Numbered from the stretch's first letter, positions 33,356 through 43,252 are shown. The stretch is 64,000 nucleotides of DNA from an uncultured Lachnospiraceae bacterium (GCA_910586255.1 CAJUHR010000015.1:32648-96647), one strand, 5' to 3'. Numbers and translations are program-made. Notes: generated from the letters alone by a model not told the origin.

Positions 33356-36300
33356 ATGCCGCAGCGAACCGACATCCACAAAGTTCTCATTATCGGCTCC
33401 GGCCCTATTATCATCGGCCAGGCCTGTGAGTTCGACTATTCCGGCACCCAGGCCTGCAAGGCTTTAAAAAAGCTGGGCTATGAAATCGTGCTGGTCAACT
33501 CCAATCCGGCCACCATCATGACGGACCCGGAAACAGCTGACGTAACTTACATTGAACCGCTGAATGTACAGCGGCTGGAACAGATTATCGCAAAGGAAAG
33601 ACCGGATGCCCTGCTTCCCAACTTAGGCGGCCAGTCCGGCTTGAATCTCTGTGCAGAGCTTTATAAGGAAGGTATTTTAGACAAGTATAATGTAAAAGTA
33701 ATCGGCGTTCAGGTGGACGCCATTGAGCGTGGGGAGGACCGGATCGAGTTTAAAAAGGCCATGAACGCTTTAGGAATTGAAATGGCCCGCAGCCAGGTTG
33801 CCTACAGTGTGGAGGAGGCTCTCTCCATCGCCGATGAACTGGGCTATCCGGTAGTGCTGCGCCCGGCCTACACCATGGGCGGCGCCGGCGGCGGACTGGT
33901 GTACAATAAAGAGGAGCTGAAAACCGTCTGCGCCAGAGGGCTCCAGGCCAGCCTGGTAGGTCAGGTTCTGGTGGAAGAATCCATCCTTGGCTGGGAGGAG
34001 CTGGAACTGGAGGTAGTCCGGGACAAGGACAACAATATGATCACGGTCTGCTTTATCGAGAATATTGACCCCTTAGGCGTCCACACCGGGGATTCCTTCT
34101 GCTCTGCCCCCATGCTGACCATCTCCGAGGAATGTCAGAAGCGGCTCCAGGAACAGGCCTACCGGATTGTGGAATCTGTGCAGGTAATCGGCGGCACCAA
34201 TGTCCAATTTGCCCATGACCCGGTCTCCGACCGGATTGTGGTCATTGAGATCAATCCCAGAACCTCCCGCTCCTCTGCCTTAGCCTCCAAGGCCACCGGC
34301 TTCCCCATTGCCCTGGTATCTGCCATGCTGGCCACCGGACTGACCTTAAAGGACATCCCCTGCGGCAAATACGGCACATTGGACAAGTATGTGCCGGACG
34401 GCGATTATGTAGTAATCAAGTTTGCCCGCTGGGCATTTGAGAAATTCAAAGGCGTGGAAGACAAGCTGGGCACCCAGATGCGGGCCGTGGGAGAGGTTAT
34501 GAGCATCGGCAAGACCTACAAGGAAGCCTTCCAAAAGGCCATCCGCAGCCTGGAGACAGGACGCTACGGCCTGGGTCATGCCAAAGACTTTGACAAAAAA
34601 TCAAAGGAACAGCTGCTTCAAATGCTGATTACTCCTTCCAGCGAGCGCCATTTCGTCATGTATGAGGCCCTGCGCAAGGGAGCTTCCGTGGAAGAAATCC
34701 ATGAAATCACCAAGGTGAAGACATGGTTTATTGAACAGATGAAGGAGCTGGTGGAGGAAGAGGAAGCCCTTCTCTCCCACAAGGGAGCTCTGCCTGCCGA
34801 TGAGCAGCTGATCGGTGCCAAGAAAAACGGCTTCTCTGACAAGTATTTAAGTCAACTTCTCAACATTCCGGAGGATACAATCCGCAATCACCGGATTCGG
34901 CTGGGGGTGGAAGAGACCTGGGAGGGCGTTCATGTCAGCGGCACAAAGGACAGCGCCTACTACTATTCCACCTACAATGCACCGGACAAAAATCCGGTTA
35001 ATACCGATAAACCAAAGGTCATGATTTTAGGGGGAGGTCCCAACCGGATCGGCCAGGGTATTGAGTTTGACTATTGCTGTGTTCACGCATCGCTGGCTCT
35101 AAAGAAGCTTGGCTTTGAGACCATTATTGTCAACTGCAACCCGGAGACCGTTTCCACGGACTATGACACCTCCGACAAGCTGTACTTTGAGCCTCTGACT
35201 CTGGAGGATGTGCTGAGCATTTACAAAAAGGAGCAGCCCCTGGGCGTCATTGCCCAGTTTGGCGGTCAGACTCCTTTAAATCTGGCAGCCGATCTGGAAA
35301 AGAACGGTGTGCGCATTCTGGGCACCTCTCCTTCGGTCATTGATCTGGCCGAGGACCGTGATCTGTTCCGGGCCATGATGGAAAAGCTGGAAATCCCCAT
35401 GCCTGAATCCGGTATGGCTACCACCGTGGAGGAAGCCCTGACTATTGCCAAAAACATCGGCTACCCGGTTATGGTGCGTCCCTCCTATGTGCTGGGAGGA
35501 AGGGGCATGGAGGTAGTCTATGATGACGAGAGCATGACCGGCTATATGGAGGCGGCAGTGGGTGTGACTCCGGATCGGCCCATCCTGATCGACCGTTTCC
35601 TGAATCACGCCATGGAATGTGAGGCGGACGCTATCAGTGACGGCACCCACGCCTTTGTTCCGGCCGTCATGGAGCATATTGAGCTGGCCGGCGTCCATTC
35701 CGGCGACTCGGCCTGCATCATTCCTTCCCTTCACATCTCACCGGAGAATGTTGAGACCATCAAGGAATATACCCGCAAAATCGCCGAGGAAATGCATGTT
35801 CGGGGACTGATGAATATGCAGTATGCCATCGAGAACGGCAAGGTTTATGTGCTGGAGGCCAATCCCCGGGCGTCCCGGACCGTGCCTTTAGTATCCAAGG
35901 TCTGCAACATCCGTATGGTTCCGCTGGCCACGGATATCATTACCTCCGAGCTGACCGGCCGTCCCTCCCCGGTGCCTGGCCTAAAGGAGCAGGAAATCCC
36001 CAACTACGGGGTTAAGGAGGCGGTGTTCCCCTTCAATATGTTCCAGGAGGTAGACCCTGTTTTAGGTCCGGAGATGCGCTCCACCGGAGAGGTGCTGGGG
36101 CTGTCCGCCTCCTACGGCGAGGCCTTCTACAAGGCTCAGGAGGCCACCCAGTCCCGTCTTCCTTTAGAGGGAACCGTGCTGATCTCCGTCAACCGCAAGG
36201 ACAAGCCGGAGGTGGTGGAGGTGGCAAGGAGCTTTGCCAATGACGGCTTCACTATCTTAGCCACCGGAACCACCTATGATCTGATTCATGAAGCAGGTAT

Positions 36301-36580
36301 TCCGGCAAGAAAGGTAAAAAAACTTTACGAGGGCCGTCCCAATATTCTTGATATGATCACCAACGGAAACATCCAGCTGATCATCAACTCGCCCTCCGGC
36401 AAGGAAAGCGTCCACGATGACAGCTACCTGAGGAAAGCCGCCATCAAGGCAAAGGTGCCTTACATGACCACCATTGCCGCCGCCCGGGCAACTGCCAGCG
36501 GAATCCACTATGTAAAGACTCACGGCAACGGCGAGGTAAAATCCCTGCAGCTGCTCCACAGTGAAATTCATGACAAATAA
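33356..36580 (+). CDS. carB: Carbamoyl-phosphate synthase large subunit
   Basis: 1074 residues, matching the usual 1070-1075. The two homologous ATP-grasp halves are clear: KVLIIGSGPIIIGQACEFDY at the start and KVMILGGGPNRIGQGIEFDY at about residue 555. The C-terminal MGS-like allosteric domain (from about residue 930) includes GFTILATGTTYDLI. It makes carbamoyl phosphate from bicarbonate, ammonia and two ATP for pyrimidines and arginine. The start at 33356 follows AAGGAGG. No carA is adjacent, so the small subunit must be elsewhere. Confidence 0.97.
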   Translation: MPQRTDIHKVLIIGSGPIIIGQACEFDYSGTQACKALKKLGYEIVLVNSNPATIMTDPETADVTYIEPLNVQRLEQIIAKERPDALLPNLGGQSGLNLCAELYKEGILDKYNVKVIGVQVDAIERGEDRIEFKKAMNALGIEMARSQVAYSVEEALSIADELGYPVVLRPAYTMGGAGGGLVYNKEELKTVCARGLQASLVGQVLVEESILGWEELELEVVRDKDNNMITVCFIENIDPLGVHTGDSFCSAPMLTISEECQKRLQEQAYRIVESVQVIGGTNVQFAHDPVSDRIVVIEINPRTSRSSALASKATGFPIALVSAMLATGLTLKDIPCGKYGTLDKYVPDGDYVVIKFARWAFEKFKGVEDKLGTQMRAVGEVMSIGKTYKEAFQKAIRSLETGRYGLGHAKDFDKKSKEQLLQMLITPSSERHFVMYEALRKGASVEEIHEITKVKTWFIEQMKELVEEEEALLSHKGALPADEQLIGAKKNGFSDKYLSQLLNIPEDTIRNHRIRLGVEETWEGVHVSGTKDSAYYYSTYNAPDKNPVNTDKPKVMILGGGPNRIGQGIEFDYCCVHASLALKKLGFETIIVNCNPETVSTDYDTSDKLYFEPLTLEDVLSIYKKEQPLGVIAQFGGQTPLNLAADLEKNGVRILGTSPSVIDLAEDRDLFRAMMEKLEIPMPESGMATTVEEALTIAKNIGYPVMVRPSYVLGGRGMEVVYDDESMTGYMEAAVGVTPDRPILIDRFLNHAMECEADAISDGTHAFVPAVMEHIELAGVHSGDSACIIPSLHISPENVETIKEYTRKIAEEMHVRGLMNMQYAIENGKVYVLEANPRASRTVPLVSKVCNIRMVPLATDIITSELTGRPSPVPGLKEQEIPNYGVKEAVFPFNMFQEVDPVLGPEMRSTGEVLGLSASYGEAFYKAQEATQSRLPLEGTVLISVNRKDKPEVVEVARSFANDGFTILATGTTYDLIHEAGIPARKVKKLYEGRPNILDMITNGNIQLIINSPSGKESVHDDSYLRKAAIKAKVPYMTTIAAARATASGIHYVKTHGNGEVKSLQLLHSEIHDK

Positions 36581-36592
36581 GCTTTAAAGCAA

Positions 36593-36643
36593 AGGCGCTT
36601 TTACCGAAGGGAAAGTTTATTGCTCCCTTTGGCAAAAGCGCCT
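36593..36643. terminator. Long hairpin between carB and pcp
   Basis: AGGCGCTTTTACCGAAGGGA (36593-36612) pairs with TCCCTTTGGCAAAAGCGCCT (36624-36643) with two mismatches. No T-tract follows, so it may be a terminator of an unusual kind or a dispersed palindrome. Confidence 0.55.
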
Positions 36644-36715
36644 GTCTGGTAACTGATCAAGGCTCTTTAAATTTTTATAAAAATTTTTATTACAGATGAA
36701 AGCAGGTGATAACGC

Positions 36716-37360
36716 ATGAAAATTCTTCTCACTGCATTTGACGCCTTTGACGGCGAATCCATTAATCCGGCACTGGAATCTGTCAGGCTGGTTCCTGAAC
36801 AAATCGGTGATATTCAGATTGTAAAGCTTGAGGTTCCCACCGTATTTTACAAATCCATTGATACAGTCAAAGAGGCTGTCGAAAAGGAACAGCCTGACGC
36901 CGTGCTGTGCATCGGCCAGGCCGGCGGCCAGTATGACCTGACGCCCGAGCGGGTTGCCATCAATATAGATGACGCACGTATTAAAGACAATGAAGGCAAC
37001 CAGCCCATTGACCGTCCCATTTTCCCGGACGGGGCTCCCGCCTACTTTTCCACCCTGCCTGTCAAGGCAATGGTTCAGGAAATCCGGGCGGCAAAAATCC
37101 CTGCCAGCGTGTCCAACTCAGCCGGAACCTTTGTCTGCAATCACCTGATGTACGGCCTTCTCTACACCCTGGCCAACCACTATCCCCATATCCGGGGCGG
37201 ATTCATGCATGTTCCCTTCGCGCCGGCTCAGGTAGTCAATCTGCCGGCCCCCACCCCCTGCCTGGGAATACAGGACATTGCTGCCGGCATTGAGGCAGCC
37301 GTCCGGGCCATTGCCAAAAACCAGAAGGATATCCGGACGGCAGAAGGAAAAATACATTAG
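36716..37360 (+). CDS. pcp: Pyroglutamyl peptidase I
   Basis: 214 residues, typical of Pcp. The catalytic triad can be placed: Glu78 in TPERVAINIDDARI, Cys141 in NSAGTFVCN and His165 in GGFMHVPF. The enzyme removes N-terminal pyroglutamate from peptides in the cytoplasm. Start at 36716 behind a GCAGGTGAT site. It follows carB on the same strand after a hairpin and converges with metA. Confidence 0.95.
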   Translation: MKILLTAFDAFDGESINPALESVRLVPEQIGDIQIVKLEVPTVFYKSIDTVKEAVEKEQPDAVLCIGQAGGQYDLTPERVAINIDDARIKDNEGNQPIDRPIFPDGAPAYFSTLPVKAMVQEIRAAKIPASVSNSAGTFVCNHLMYGLLYTLANHYPHIRGGFMHVPFAPAQVVNLPAPTPCLGIQDIAAGIEAAVRAIAKNQKDIRTAEGKIH

Positions 37361-37407
37361 ATTCCGGTCGGCATGCTTTTCCATATGCGACTGCCTCGAT
37401 TTTGCAA

Positions 37408-38328
37408 TCAGTCCTCCTCCACCTGCAAAATATAATCCGTAGTCTGATAGACGTAATAATTAAGCCAGTTGGCGTAAAGGGTATTGCACACATTGCGCCA
37501 GCTTAAAACAGGCCTGCCAAAGGGATCATTATCCTCATAATAATTGCAGGGAACCTCCGGGGACAGTCCCTTCTCAATATCCCGGTGATATTCATTGTTC
37601 AGAGTCATGCGGTCGTATTCGGGATGGCCCTGGACGAAAATCTGGCTTCCGTCCTCACGAATCACCAGCAGCACCCCGGCCTCCCTGGATTCAACCAGAA
37701 TGTTCAGCTCCGGGTGCCTCTCTATATCTTGCCGGTGCACCTCCGTATACCGGGAATGAGGCGCCATCACATAGTCATCCATTCCCCGGACTAAGGGCAC
37801 CTTGTGGTGGAGCACCTTGTGGCTGTAGATGCCCGACAGCTTTTTATCACGTTTATATTTGGGAATGCCATAATGGTAGTAAAGTCCTGCCTGAGCCCCC
37901 CAGCAGATATAGAAGGTAGAATGGACATGGGTCTTTGTCCACTCCATAATCCTGGTCAGCTCCTCCCAGTAATTGACCTCCTCATATTCCAGGTTCTCCA
38001 CCGGCGCCCCGGTGATAATCATACCGTCAAATTTCTTCCTGCGAATTTCCTCAAAAGTTACATAAAACTTGTTCAGATGACTTGCCGAGGTATTTTTGGA
38101 AATGTGGGTAGACAGCATCAGAAACGTACAGTCCACCTGCAGCGGCGTGTTGGATAAGGCCCGCAAAAGCTGGGTCTCCGTGTCCTCCTTAATGGGCATC
38201 AGATTCAGAATCAGAATCTGCAGAGGACGGATATCCTGACTCAGCGCCCGCTTCTCATCCATCACAAATATATTTTCCGACTCCAAAATCGCTCTGGCCG
38301 GCAGATCATTCTGTACTTTTATCGGCAT
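37408..38328 (-). CDS. metAA: Homoserine O-acetyltransferase (MetA family)
   Basis: 306 residues. The catalytic Cys142 is in YICWGAQAG and the His/Glu pair in GHPEYD (about 235-239). Residue 111 is Glu (TGAPVE111NLEYEEV); in this family Glu111 favours acetyl-CoA and Gly111 succinyl-CoA, so the product should be O-acetylhomoserine for methionine synthesis. Its start overlaps the end of ligA by 23 bp. No S-box or T-box fits because the gene is embedded in an operon. Confidence 0.93.
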   Translation of the reverse strand: MPIKVQNDLPARAILESENIFVMDEKRALSQDIRPLQILILNLMPIKEDTETQLLRALSNTPLQVDCTFLMLSTHISKNTSASHLNKFYVTFEEIRRKKFDGMIITGAPVENLEYEEVNYWEELTRIMEWTKTHVHSTFYICWGAQAGLYYHYGIPKYKRDKKLSGIYSHKVLHHKVPLVRGMDDYVMAPHSRYTEVHRQDIERHPELNILVESREAGVLLVIREDGSQIFVQGHPEYDRMTLNNEYHRDIEKGLSPEVPCNYYEDNDPFGRPVLSWRNVCNTLYANWLNYYVYQTTDYILQVEED

Positions 38329-40297
38329 TTTCTTCTCCTCCCAACAGTCTCAGGAAATCCAGCTCCGAAATAATCGGGATTCCCAGTTCCTTTGCTTTTT
38401 TATTTTTTGATGAATTGGATGTAACATCGTTGTTGATCAGATAACTGGTCTTGGCAGTGACCGAACCGGTGGCCTTTCCCCCGCGCTTTTCGATCTCCGC
38501 CTGCAGCGCCTTCCGGTTGGCAAAATGCTCCACCGAACCGGTGATCACAAAGACCTTTCCCGCAAATACAGCCTCCTCTTCCGGCTCCTGCTCCATAGTC
38601 AGCTCCTCTAACAAGTCATCTACCAGACGGTTATTTTTTTCCGAGGAGAAATAGCTGCTCCAGCCCTCTGCCAGGATCTGCCCGATTCCGTCCACCTCCG
38701 TCAATTCCTCAATCTGTGCCCTGCGCATGGCAGAAAAATCCGAGCGGAATGTGCGGCAAAGCATCTTTGCATTGGCAAGACCGATCCCTGTGATTCCCAG
38801 GCCGTAGATCAGCCGGGGCAAAGTGGTATGGGACGCTGTCCTAATGGCAGCCATAAGGTTGTCATAGGATCTCTGCCCGAAGCCCTCCATCTGAATAATA
38901 GCCTCCTGATGGCGATCCAGGTGAAAAATATCCGCATACTCATGGATAAAACCGGCAGCAATGAATTTTTCCAGGGTCGCTTCCGAAAGTCCGTCAATAT
39001 TTAAGGCATCCCTGCTCACCAACAAGGTAAAGCTCTTTATCTTTTTCGCCTGACATTCCGGATTGGTGCAGTAGAGGGAGCGGACGTCATTTACCTGGCG
39101 GATCTCTGTCCTTCCGCCACACACCGGACACACATCCGGAATCTCCACCGTCCCGCTGCCGGTCAGATTTTCTGCAATCTGTGGAATGATCATATTGGCC
39201 TTGTAGACCGTGATGGTATCTCCCTCCCCCAGCTTTAATGCCTCCATAATACTGATATTATGGACACTGGCACGGCTGACCGTGGTTCCCTCCAGCTCCA
39301 CCGGCTCAAAAATCGCCACCGGATTGATAAGCCCGGTTCTGGACGCGCTCCACTCAATCTCCTTTAATCTGGTCTCCCGAATCTCATCCGCCCACTTAAA
39401 GGCAATGGAGTTGCGGGGAAATTTGGCCGTGCGGCCCAGAGATTCCCCGTAGGCAATGTCATCCATCAGAAGGACCAAGCCGTCAGAAGGCAGGTCGCAG
39501 GATTGTATCCTTTCGGAAAAATCGTTTACGGCCCCGGGCAGGGATTCTCTTGTGACGCACTGGTATTCCACCACGTCAAAGCCCTGACTTTTCAACCATT
39601 CAAACTGCTCCCTCCGGGAATTTTTGAAATCAGCCCCATCGGCCCTTACCAGCATAAACGCCTCAAATCGGACATTTCTCTGAGCCGTAATCTCATTGTT
39701 GAGCTGCCGCACCGAACCGCTGCAAAGGTTCCTGGGGTTTTTGTAACGGGCATCCACATCCTCGATCTCCTGATTGATCTTCTCAAAATCCGAATAGCCA
39801 ATCACCGCCTCCCCTCTGAGAATCAGCTGTCCCTCATAGGCAATCTTCAGAGGCACATTGGCAAACACCCGGGCATTGTTGGTGATCACCTCCCCGATCT
39901 CCCCATTGCCCCGGGTCACGGCTTTCACAAGCTTTCCCCCCTCATAGGTCAGCACAATTGTCAGCCCGTCTAACTTCCAGGACAAAATCCCCATTTGTTC
40001 TCCCAGCCATTCCTGCAGGGTCTCCACCTCTTTCGTCTTATCCAAAGACAGCATAGGGGCTTCATGGGCTTCCTTTGGAAGCTCGCTTAGGACCTCATAC
40101 CCCACCCTCTGTGTGGGACTTCCTGCCAAAACCACCCCTGTGTCTGTTTCTAACTTTAGAAGCTCATCATACAGCCGGTCATACTCCCGATTGCTCATCA
40201 ACTCCCGGTTTTCCTGATAGTAAGCCCTGGCCGCCGGCAAGAGAACCGCCGTCAGTTCCTTCATTCGTTTTATTTTTTCTTCATTATACTCAGCCAT
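38306..40297 (-). CDS. ligA: NAD-dependent DNA ligase
   Basis: 663 residues. The adenylated lysine is K108 in the KLDG motif (ILSWKLDGLTIVL); the tetracysteine zinc finger reads CPVCGG...YCTNPEC (about residues 400-425); a HhH region and a C-terminal BRCT domain (FAGKVFVITGSVEHF) follow. KLDG, rather than the usual KIDG, and LTIVL mark a divergent Lachnospiraceae subtype, so this may be a second ligase. The start at 40297 follows AGGAG. It seals nicks in replication and repair. The 3' end overlaps metA. Confidence 0.93.
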   Translation of the reverse strand: MAEYNEEKIKRMKELTAVLLPAARAYYQENRELMSNREYDRLYDELLKLETDTGVVLAGSPTQRVGYEVLSELPKEAHEAPMLSLDKTKEVETLQEWLGEQMGILSWKLDGLTIVLTYEGGKLVKAVTRGNGEIGEVITNNARVFANVPLKIAYEGQLILRGEAVIGYSDFEKINQEIEDVDARYKNPRNLCSGSVRQLNNEITAQRNVRFEAFMLVRADGADFKNSRREQFEWLKSQGFDVVEYQCVTRESLPGAVNDFSERIQSCDLPSDGLVLLMDDIAYGESLGRTAKFPRNSIAFKWADEIRETRLKEIEWSASRTGLINPVAIFEPVELEGTTVSRASVHNISIMEALKLGEGDTITVYKANMIIPQIAENLTGSGTVEIPDVCPVCGGRTEIRQVNDVRSLYCTNPECQAKKIKSFTLLVSRDALNIDGLSEATLEKFIAAGFIHEYADIFHLDRHQEAIIQMEGFGQRSYDNLMAAIRTASHTTLPRLIYGLGITGIGLANAKMLCRTFRSDFSAMRRAQIEELTEVDGIGQILAEGWSSYFSSEKNNRLVDDLLEELTMEQEPEEEAVFAGKVFVITGSVEHFANRKALQAEIEKRGGKATGSVTAKTSYLINNDVTSNSSKNKKAKELGIPIISELDFLRLLGGEENADKSTE

Positions 40298-40374
40298 TTT
40301 CCACACTCCTGCTATTTCCTGCAATTGAACTCCTGCTGCAGCCTTGCCGGAACTTCTCTGACCTGACTTCCCTT

Positions 40375-40440
40375 AGGAACTGTTCAGAAATAAATTAGTC
40401 AGACGGCGCCCGATGGCCAATTTATTTTGTGACAGTTCCT
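40375..40440. repeat. 66-bp palindromic repeat at the end of rluB
   Basis: AGGAACTGTTCAGAAATAAATT and the reverse complement of AATTTATTTTGTGACAGTTCCT differ at only three positions, giving about 21-bp arms around a 22-bp centre. The last base is the first base of the stop codon of the pseudouridine synthase gene, so the element abuts that gene exactly. Ends resemble the GTTACTGTTCA family. It could act as a terminator in both directions. Confidence 0.75.
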
Positions 40441-41177
40441 TACTTCCTCCGGCCTTTCTCCAGTAGCTTTTGCAGTTGATTGAATTCCTCCTCTGTCACC
40501 CTGCGAAACCCACCTGGTTTCAGTTTGCCCAGACAGATATTCATAATACGGACGCGCTTCAGAAAAACCACATGATATCCCAAGGTTTCGCACATTCGCC
40601 GAATCTGCCGGTTCATTCCCTGAGTCAGAATAATCCGAAATGTTTTCTCCCCCTCAGCCTTTACCTGACAGGGACGGGTCGTTACCCCCAGCTCCTTTAG
40701 CTCTACCCCGTCCCGAAGCTGCCGGATAAAAGCCCGGTCAAAGGGACGGTCCACACTCACCAGATATTCCTTCTCATGAAGATTTCCTGCATGGATAATC
40801 CGATTGGCCAGCTCTCCTTGATTGGTCATCAAAAGCAGTCCTTCCGAATCCTTATCCAACCTTCCCACCGGATAAATCCGGGTCTGATATCCCACCAGAT
40901 CCACCACATTGGGGGCACGGTCTTTATCAGAGGTTGTACAGACGATTCCCTGGGGCTTATTGACCACCAGAAGCACCGGCTCGATTGCTTCGCCCCTTCC
41001 GGCCGTTCCCACCGGCTTTCCTTCACAGCAAATCTCTTCCTGTCCTGTCACCTTTTCCCCCATCTGCGCCGTCCTGCCGTCAATGGTAACCTTTCCTAAC
41101 TGAATCAGCCGGTCTGCCTCCCTGCGGGAACACACTCCCTGCCCACTTAAATATTTATTCAAACGGATGGATTCCAT
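40440..41177 (-). CDS. rRNA pseudouridine synthase, RsuA/RluB/E/F family
   Basis: 245 residues. An S4 RNA-binding domain (MESIRLNKYLSGQGVCSRRE) precedes the catalytic domain, where the nucleophilic Asp lies in YPVGRLDKDSEGLLLMTNQG. The C-terminal TQGMNRQIRRMCETLGY motif is standard. The start at 41177 follows GTGAGGAT. The 5' end overlaps the end of queA by 23 bp, so translation is coupled. RluF-like enzymes share this length; the exact rRNA site cannot be told. Confidence 0.9.
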   Translation of the reverse strand: MESIRLNKYLSGQGVCSRREADRLIQLGKVTIDGRTAQMGEKVTGQEEICCEGKPVGTAGRGEAIEPVLLVVNKPQGIVCTTSDKDRAPNVVDLVGYQTRIYPVGRLDKDSEGLLLMTNQGELANRIIHAGNLHEKEYLVSVDRPFDRAFIRQLRDGVELKELGVTTRPCQVKAEGEKTFRIILTQGMNRQIRRMCETLGYHVVFLKRVRIMNICLGKLKPGGFRRVTEEEFNQLQKLLEKGRRK

Positions 41178-42219
41178 GATTATCCTCACTTAAATCCCCA
41201 AAGAAACAGGCATCGCCAAAGCTGAAAAATCTGTATTTTTCCCGGATCGCCTCCTCATAGGCATGCAGCACATGCTCCCTGCCTGCCAGGGCCGACACCA
41301 GCATCACCAGAGTGGATTCAGGCAAATGGAAATTGGTAATCAGACTGTCCGTTACTTTGAACCGGTATCCGGGATAAATAAAAATATCCGTCCACCCGCT
41401 TTTAGCCTTTAAAATCCCATCCTCCCCTGCGGCCGATTCCAATGTGCGGCAGCTGGTGGTGCCCACACAGATAATTTTTCCTCCGGACGCTTTTGCCCGG
41501 TTTATCTTCTCTGCCTCCGCCTCCTCAACTACATAAAATTCCGAGTGCATATGATGATCCAGCACATTTTCCACCTTTACCGGACGAAATGTACCCAAGC
41601 CTACATGCAGGGTCACATGGGCAATCTCCACCCCCATGGTCCGGATCTCCCCTAACAGCTCCCTGGTAAAATGCAGTCCGGCCGTGGGGGCTGCTGCAGA
41701 TCCGTCATTCTTCGCGTACACGGTCTGATACCGGTTCTTATCCTTTAGCTCATGGGTAATATAGGGAGGGAGAGGCATCTGTCCCAGCTGGTCCAGTACC
41801 TCCTCAAAAATCCCGTCATACTGAAAACGAATCCTGCGGTTTCCCTCCTCCACCACATCCAGTACTGTCCCCTTAAGCAATCCATCTCCAAACACAAGCT
41901 TTGCCCCGGGCCTGCATTTCTTCCCTGGCTTTACAAGAGTCTCCCAGATATCCTCTTCCTTACGCTTTAAAAGCAGCACCTCAATCCTGGCGCCCGTATC
42001 CTCCCGGGCTCCAAAAAGCCGGGCCGGAATCACCCGCGTGTCATTGATCACCAGGCAATCCCCTGGTTTTAGATAATCCATAATATCCCGAAATGTCCGG
42101 TGTGCAATCTGTCCCGTATTCTTATCCATCACCAAAAGGCGGGATGAGGACCGGTCCTCTAAGGGATCCTGAGCAATCAATTCCTGAGGCAGATCAAAAT
42201 AAAAATCCTTAACATTCAT
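41155..42219 (-). CDS. queA: S-adenosylmethionine:tRNA ribosyltransferase-isomerase
   Basis: 354 residues, near the usual length. Family segments are MNVKDFYFDLPQELIAQDPL at the start, GDCLVINDTRVIPARLFG, AAPTAGLHFT and TNFHLPESTLVMLVSALAG. QueA transfers the ribosyl part of SAM to preQ1-tRNA in queuosine synthesis. The start at 42219 is preferred because AGGTGA precedes it; an upstream GTG at 42228 is the alternative. It lies 5 bp after the hypothetical membrane protein gene and overlaps the pseudouridine synthase gene. Confidence 0.96.
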   Translation of the reverse strand: MNVKDFYFDLPQELIAQDPLEDRSSSRLLVMDKNTGQIAHRTFRDIMDYLKPGDCLVINDTRVIPARLFGAREDTGARIEVLLLKRKEEDIWETLVKPGKKCRPGAKLVFGDGLLKGTVLDVVEEGNRRIRFQYDGIFEEVLDQLGQMPLPPYITHELKDKNRYQTVYAKNDGSAAAPTAGLHFTRELLGEIRTMGVEIAHVTLHVGLGTFRPVKVENVLDHHMHSEFYVVEEAEAEKINRAKASGGKIICVGTTSCRTLESAAGEDGILKAKSGWTDIFIYPGYRFKVTDSLITNFHLPESTLVMLVSALAGREHVLHAYEEAIREKYRFFSFGDACFFGDLSEDNHGIHPFE

Positions 42220-42224
42220 GGCCG

Positions 42225-43118
42225 TCACCTGCTTTCCCCTTCCGTCTCTCCCACAATCACCACCTCCGGCTCCATCTCTCCGGTTCCCTCCCAGACCGGG
42301 GAGCCGTCATGAAGCACACCGTACACATTGTTCAGATTCTCGTCTGAGGTCAGCGCCTCCTTAAGTCTCCGGTTCACATCTGCCGCCAGTCTGCGCACTT
42401 CCTGGGAGTGATTGGCCTCATTGACAAGCTGCTGAGCCTTAGGAGAAAGCTCCCGGCTGTCTATAATATGATAATTTCCCTCCCCGTCCACCGTTACATA
42501 GCACCAGAGAATCATCGGAGCCCTGGTTCTGGCAGAATAAAAATTAATATCGGCAACCGCATATACCAGCCAGGAATTGGCGTTTTCTCCATCCATCACA
42601 TATGTTGCAATATTCTCAAAACCCTGGACATATTTGGAATTGTTCCGCATACGGACACTCTGTGCCTCCAGCGCCTCAGCCGATACCTCCCCAATACCGT
42701 AAATCTGGTTCATGGCCTCGGCATCCGCCAGCTCCCTGGCCCGAAAATAAGCCTCCACCAATGCCAGAACTCCCGGCTCCCCGTCTCTGCGGAAGTTCTC
42801 AGCCTCAAAGGGATCCTGCTCCTCCCCCTCGCTTTCCGTCTCTTCCGGCTGTGTCTCGTCTGGCTCAACCCCCGGCTCCTCCGGCAGACGCTCCCCCATT
42901 TCTTCCAAAGCCCCCGGGGCCGCGGCTGTCATTCCCTGCTCCATGGTTTCCACCACAGGCGGCTCCGGCAATACCTCCGGCTCCTTCTCCTCCCGTTCGG
43001 CTATCAATATAATAATAATCAATATAATAACAATCAGCGGAAGAGCCATTATATGCAAAAGCTGTCTCAGATCCTGGCTCATCCTCTTGCTCTGCGAACT
43101 TTTCGATTTTCTCCTCAT
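42225..43118 (-). CDS. Hypothetical single-span membrane protein
   Basis: 297 residues, not recognised by name. A basic N-terminus (MRRKSKSSQSKRM) precedes one membrane span (about residues 25-43, rich in Ile) and an acidic Pro/Glu-rich linker (about 45-105). The outer part (about 110-290) has features of an NTF2/SnoaL-like fold by content only: VYAVADINFYSARTRAPMIL and GEGNYHIIDSRELSP. Such proteins occur next to queA in many Lachnospiraceae. The start at 43118 follows AGGAGG. Function unknown. Confidence 0.7.
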   Translation of the reverse strand: MRRKSKSSQSKRMSQDLRQLLHIMALPLIVIILIIIILIAEREEKEPEVLPEPPVVETMEQGMTAAAPGALEEMGERLPEEPGVEPDETQPEETESEGEEQDPFEAENFRRDGEPGVLALVEAYFRARELADAEAMNQIYGIGEVSAEALEAQSVRMRNNSKYVQGFENIATYVMDGENANSWLVYAVADINFYSARTRAPMILWCYVTVDGEGNYHIIDSRELSPKAQQLVNEANHSQEVRRLAADVNRRLKEALTSDENLNNVYGVLHDGSPVWEGTGEMEPEVVIVGETEGESR

Positions 43119-43162
43119 CCCGATTTCCTCCTGAAATGGTCCTGTTTCCTGCCATAAGCGCC

Positions 43163-43252
43163 ACTGTTCACAGACGCTCTGTGGACGTAACGGCATATCC
43201 GTACCTGCCCATGATTCATCGGCAAGTGATTAATCACAGGGTGAACAGTAAC
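43163..43252. repeat. 90-bp dispersed repeat, GTTACTGTTCAC family
   Basis: ACTGTTCACAGA at the left and GGGTGAACAGTAAC at the right are inverted ends. The interior shares ACGTAACGGCATATCC and CATGATT/GTGATTA motifs with the element at 58281-58380. Non-coding; located between the hypothetical gene and the tRNA promoter. Confidence 0.65.
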
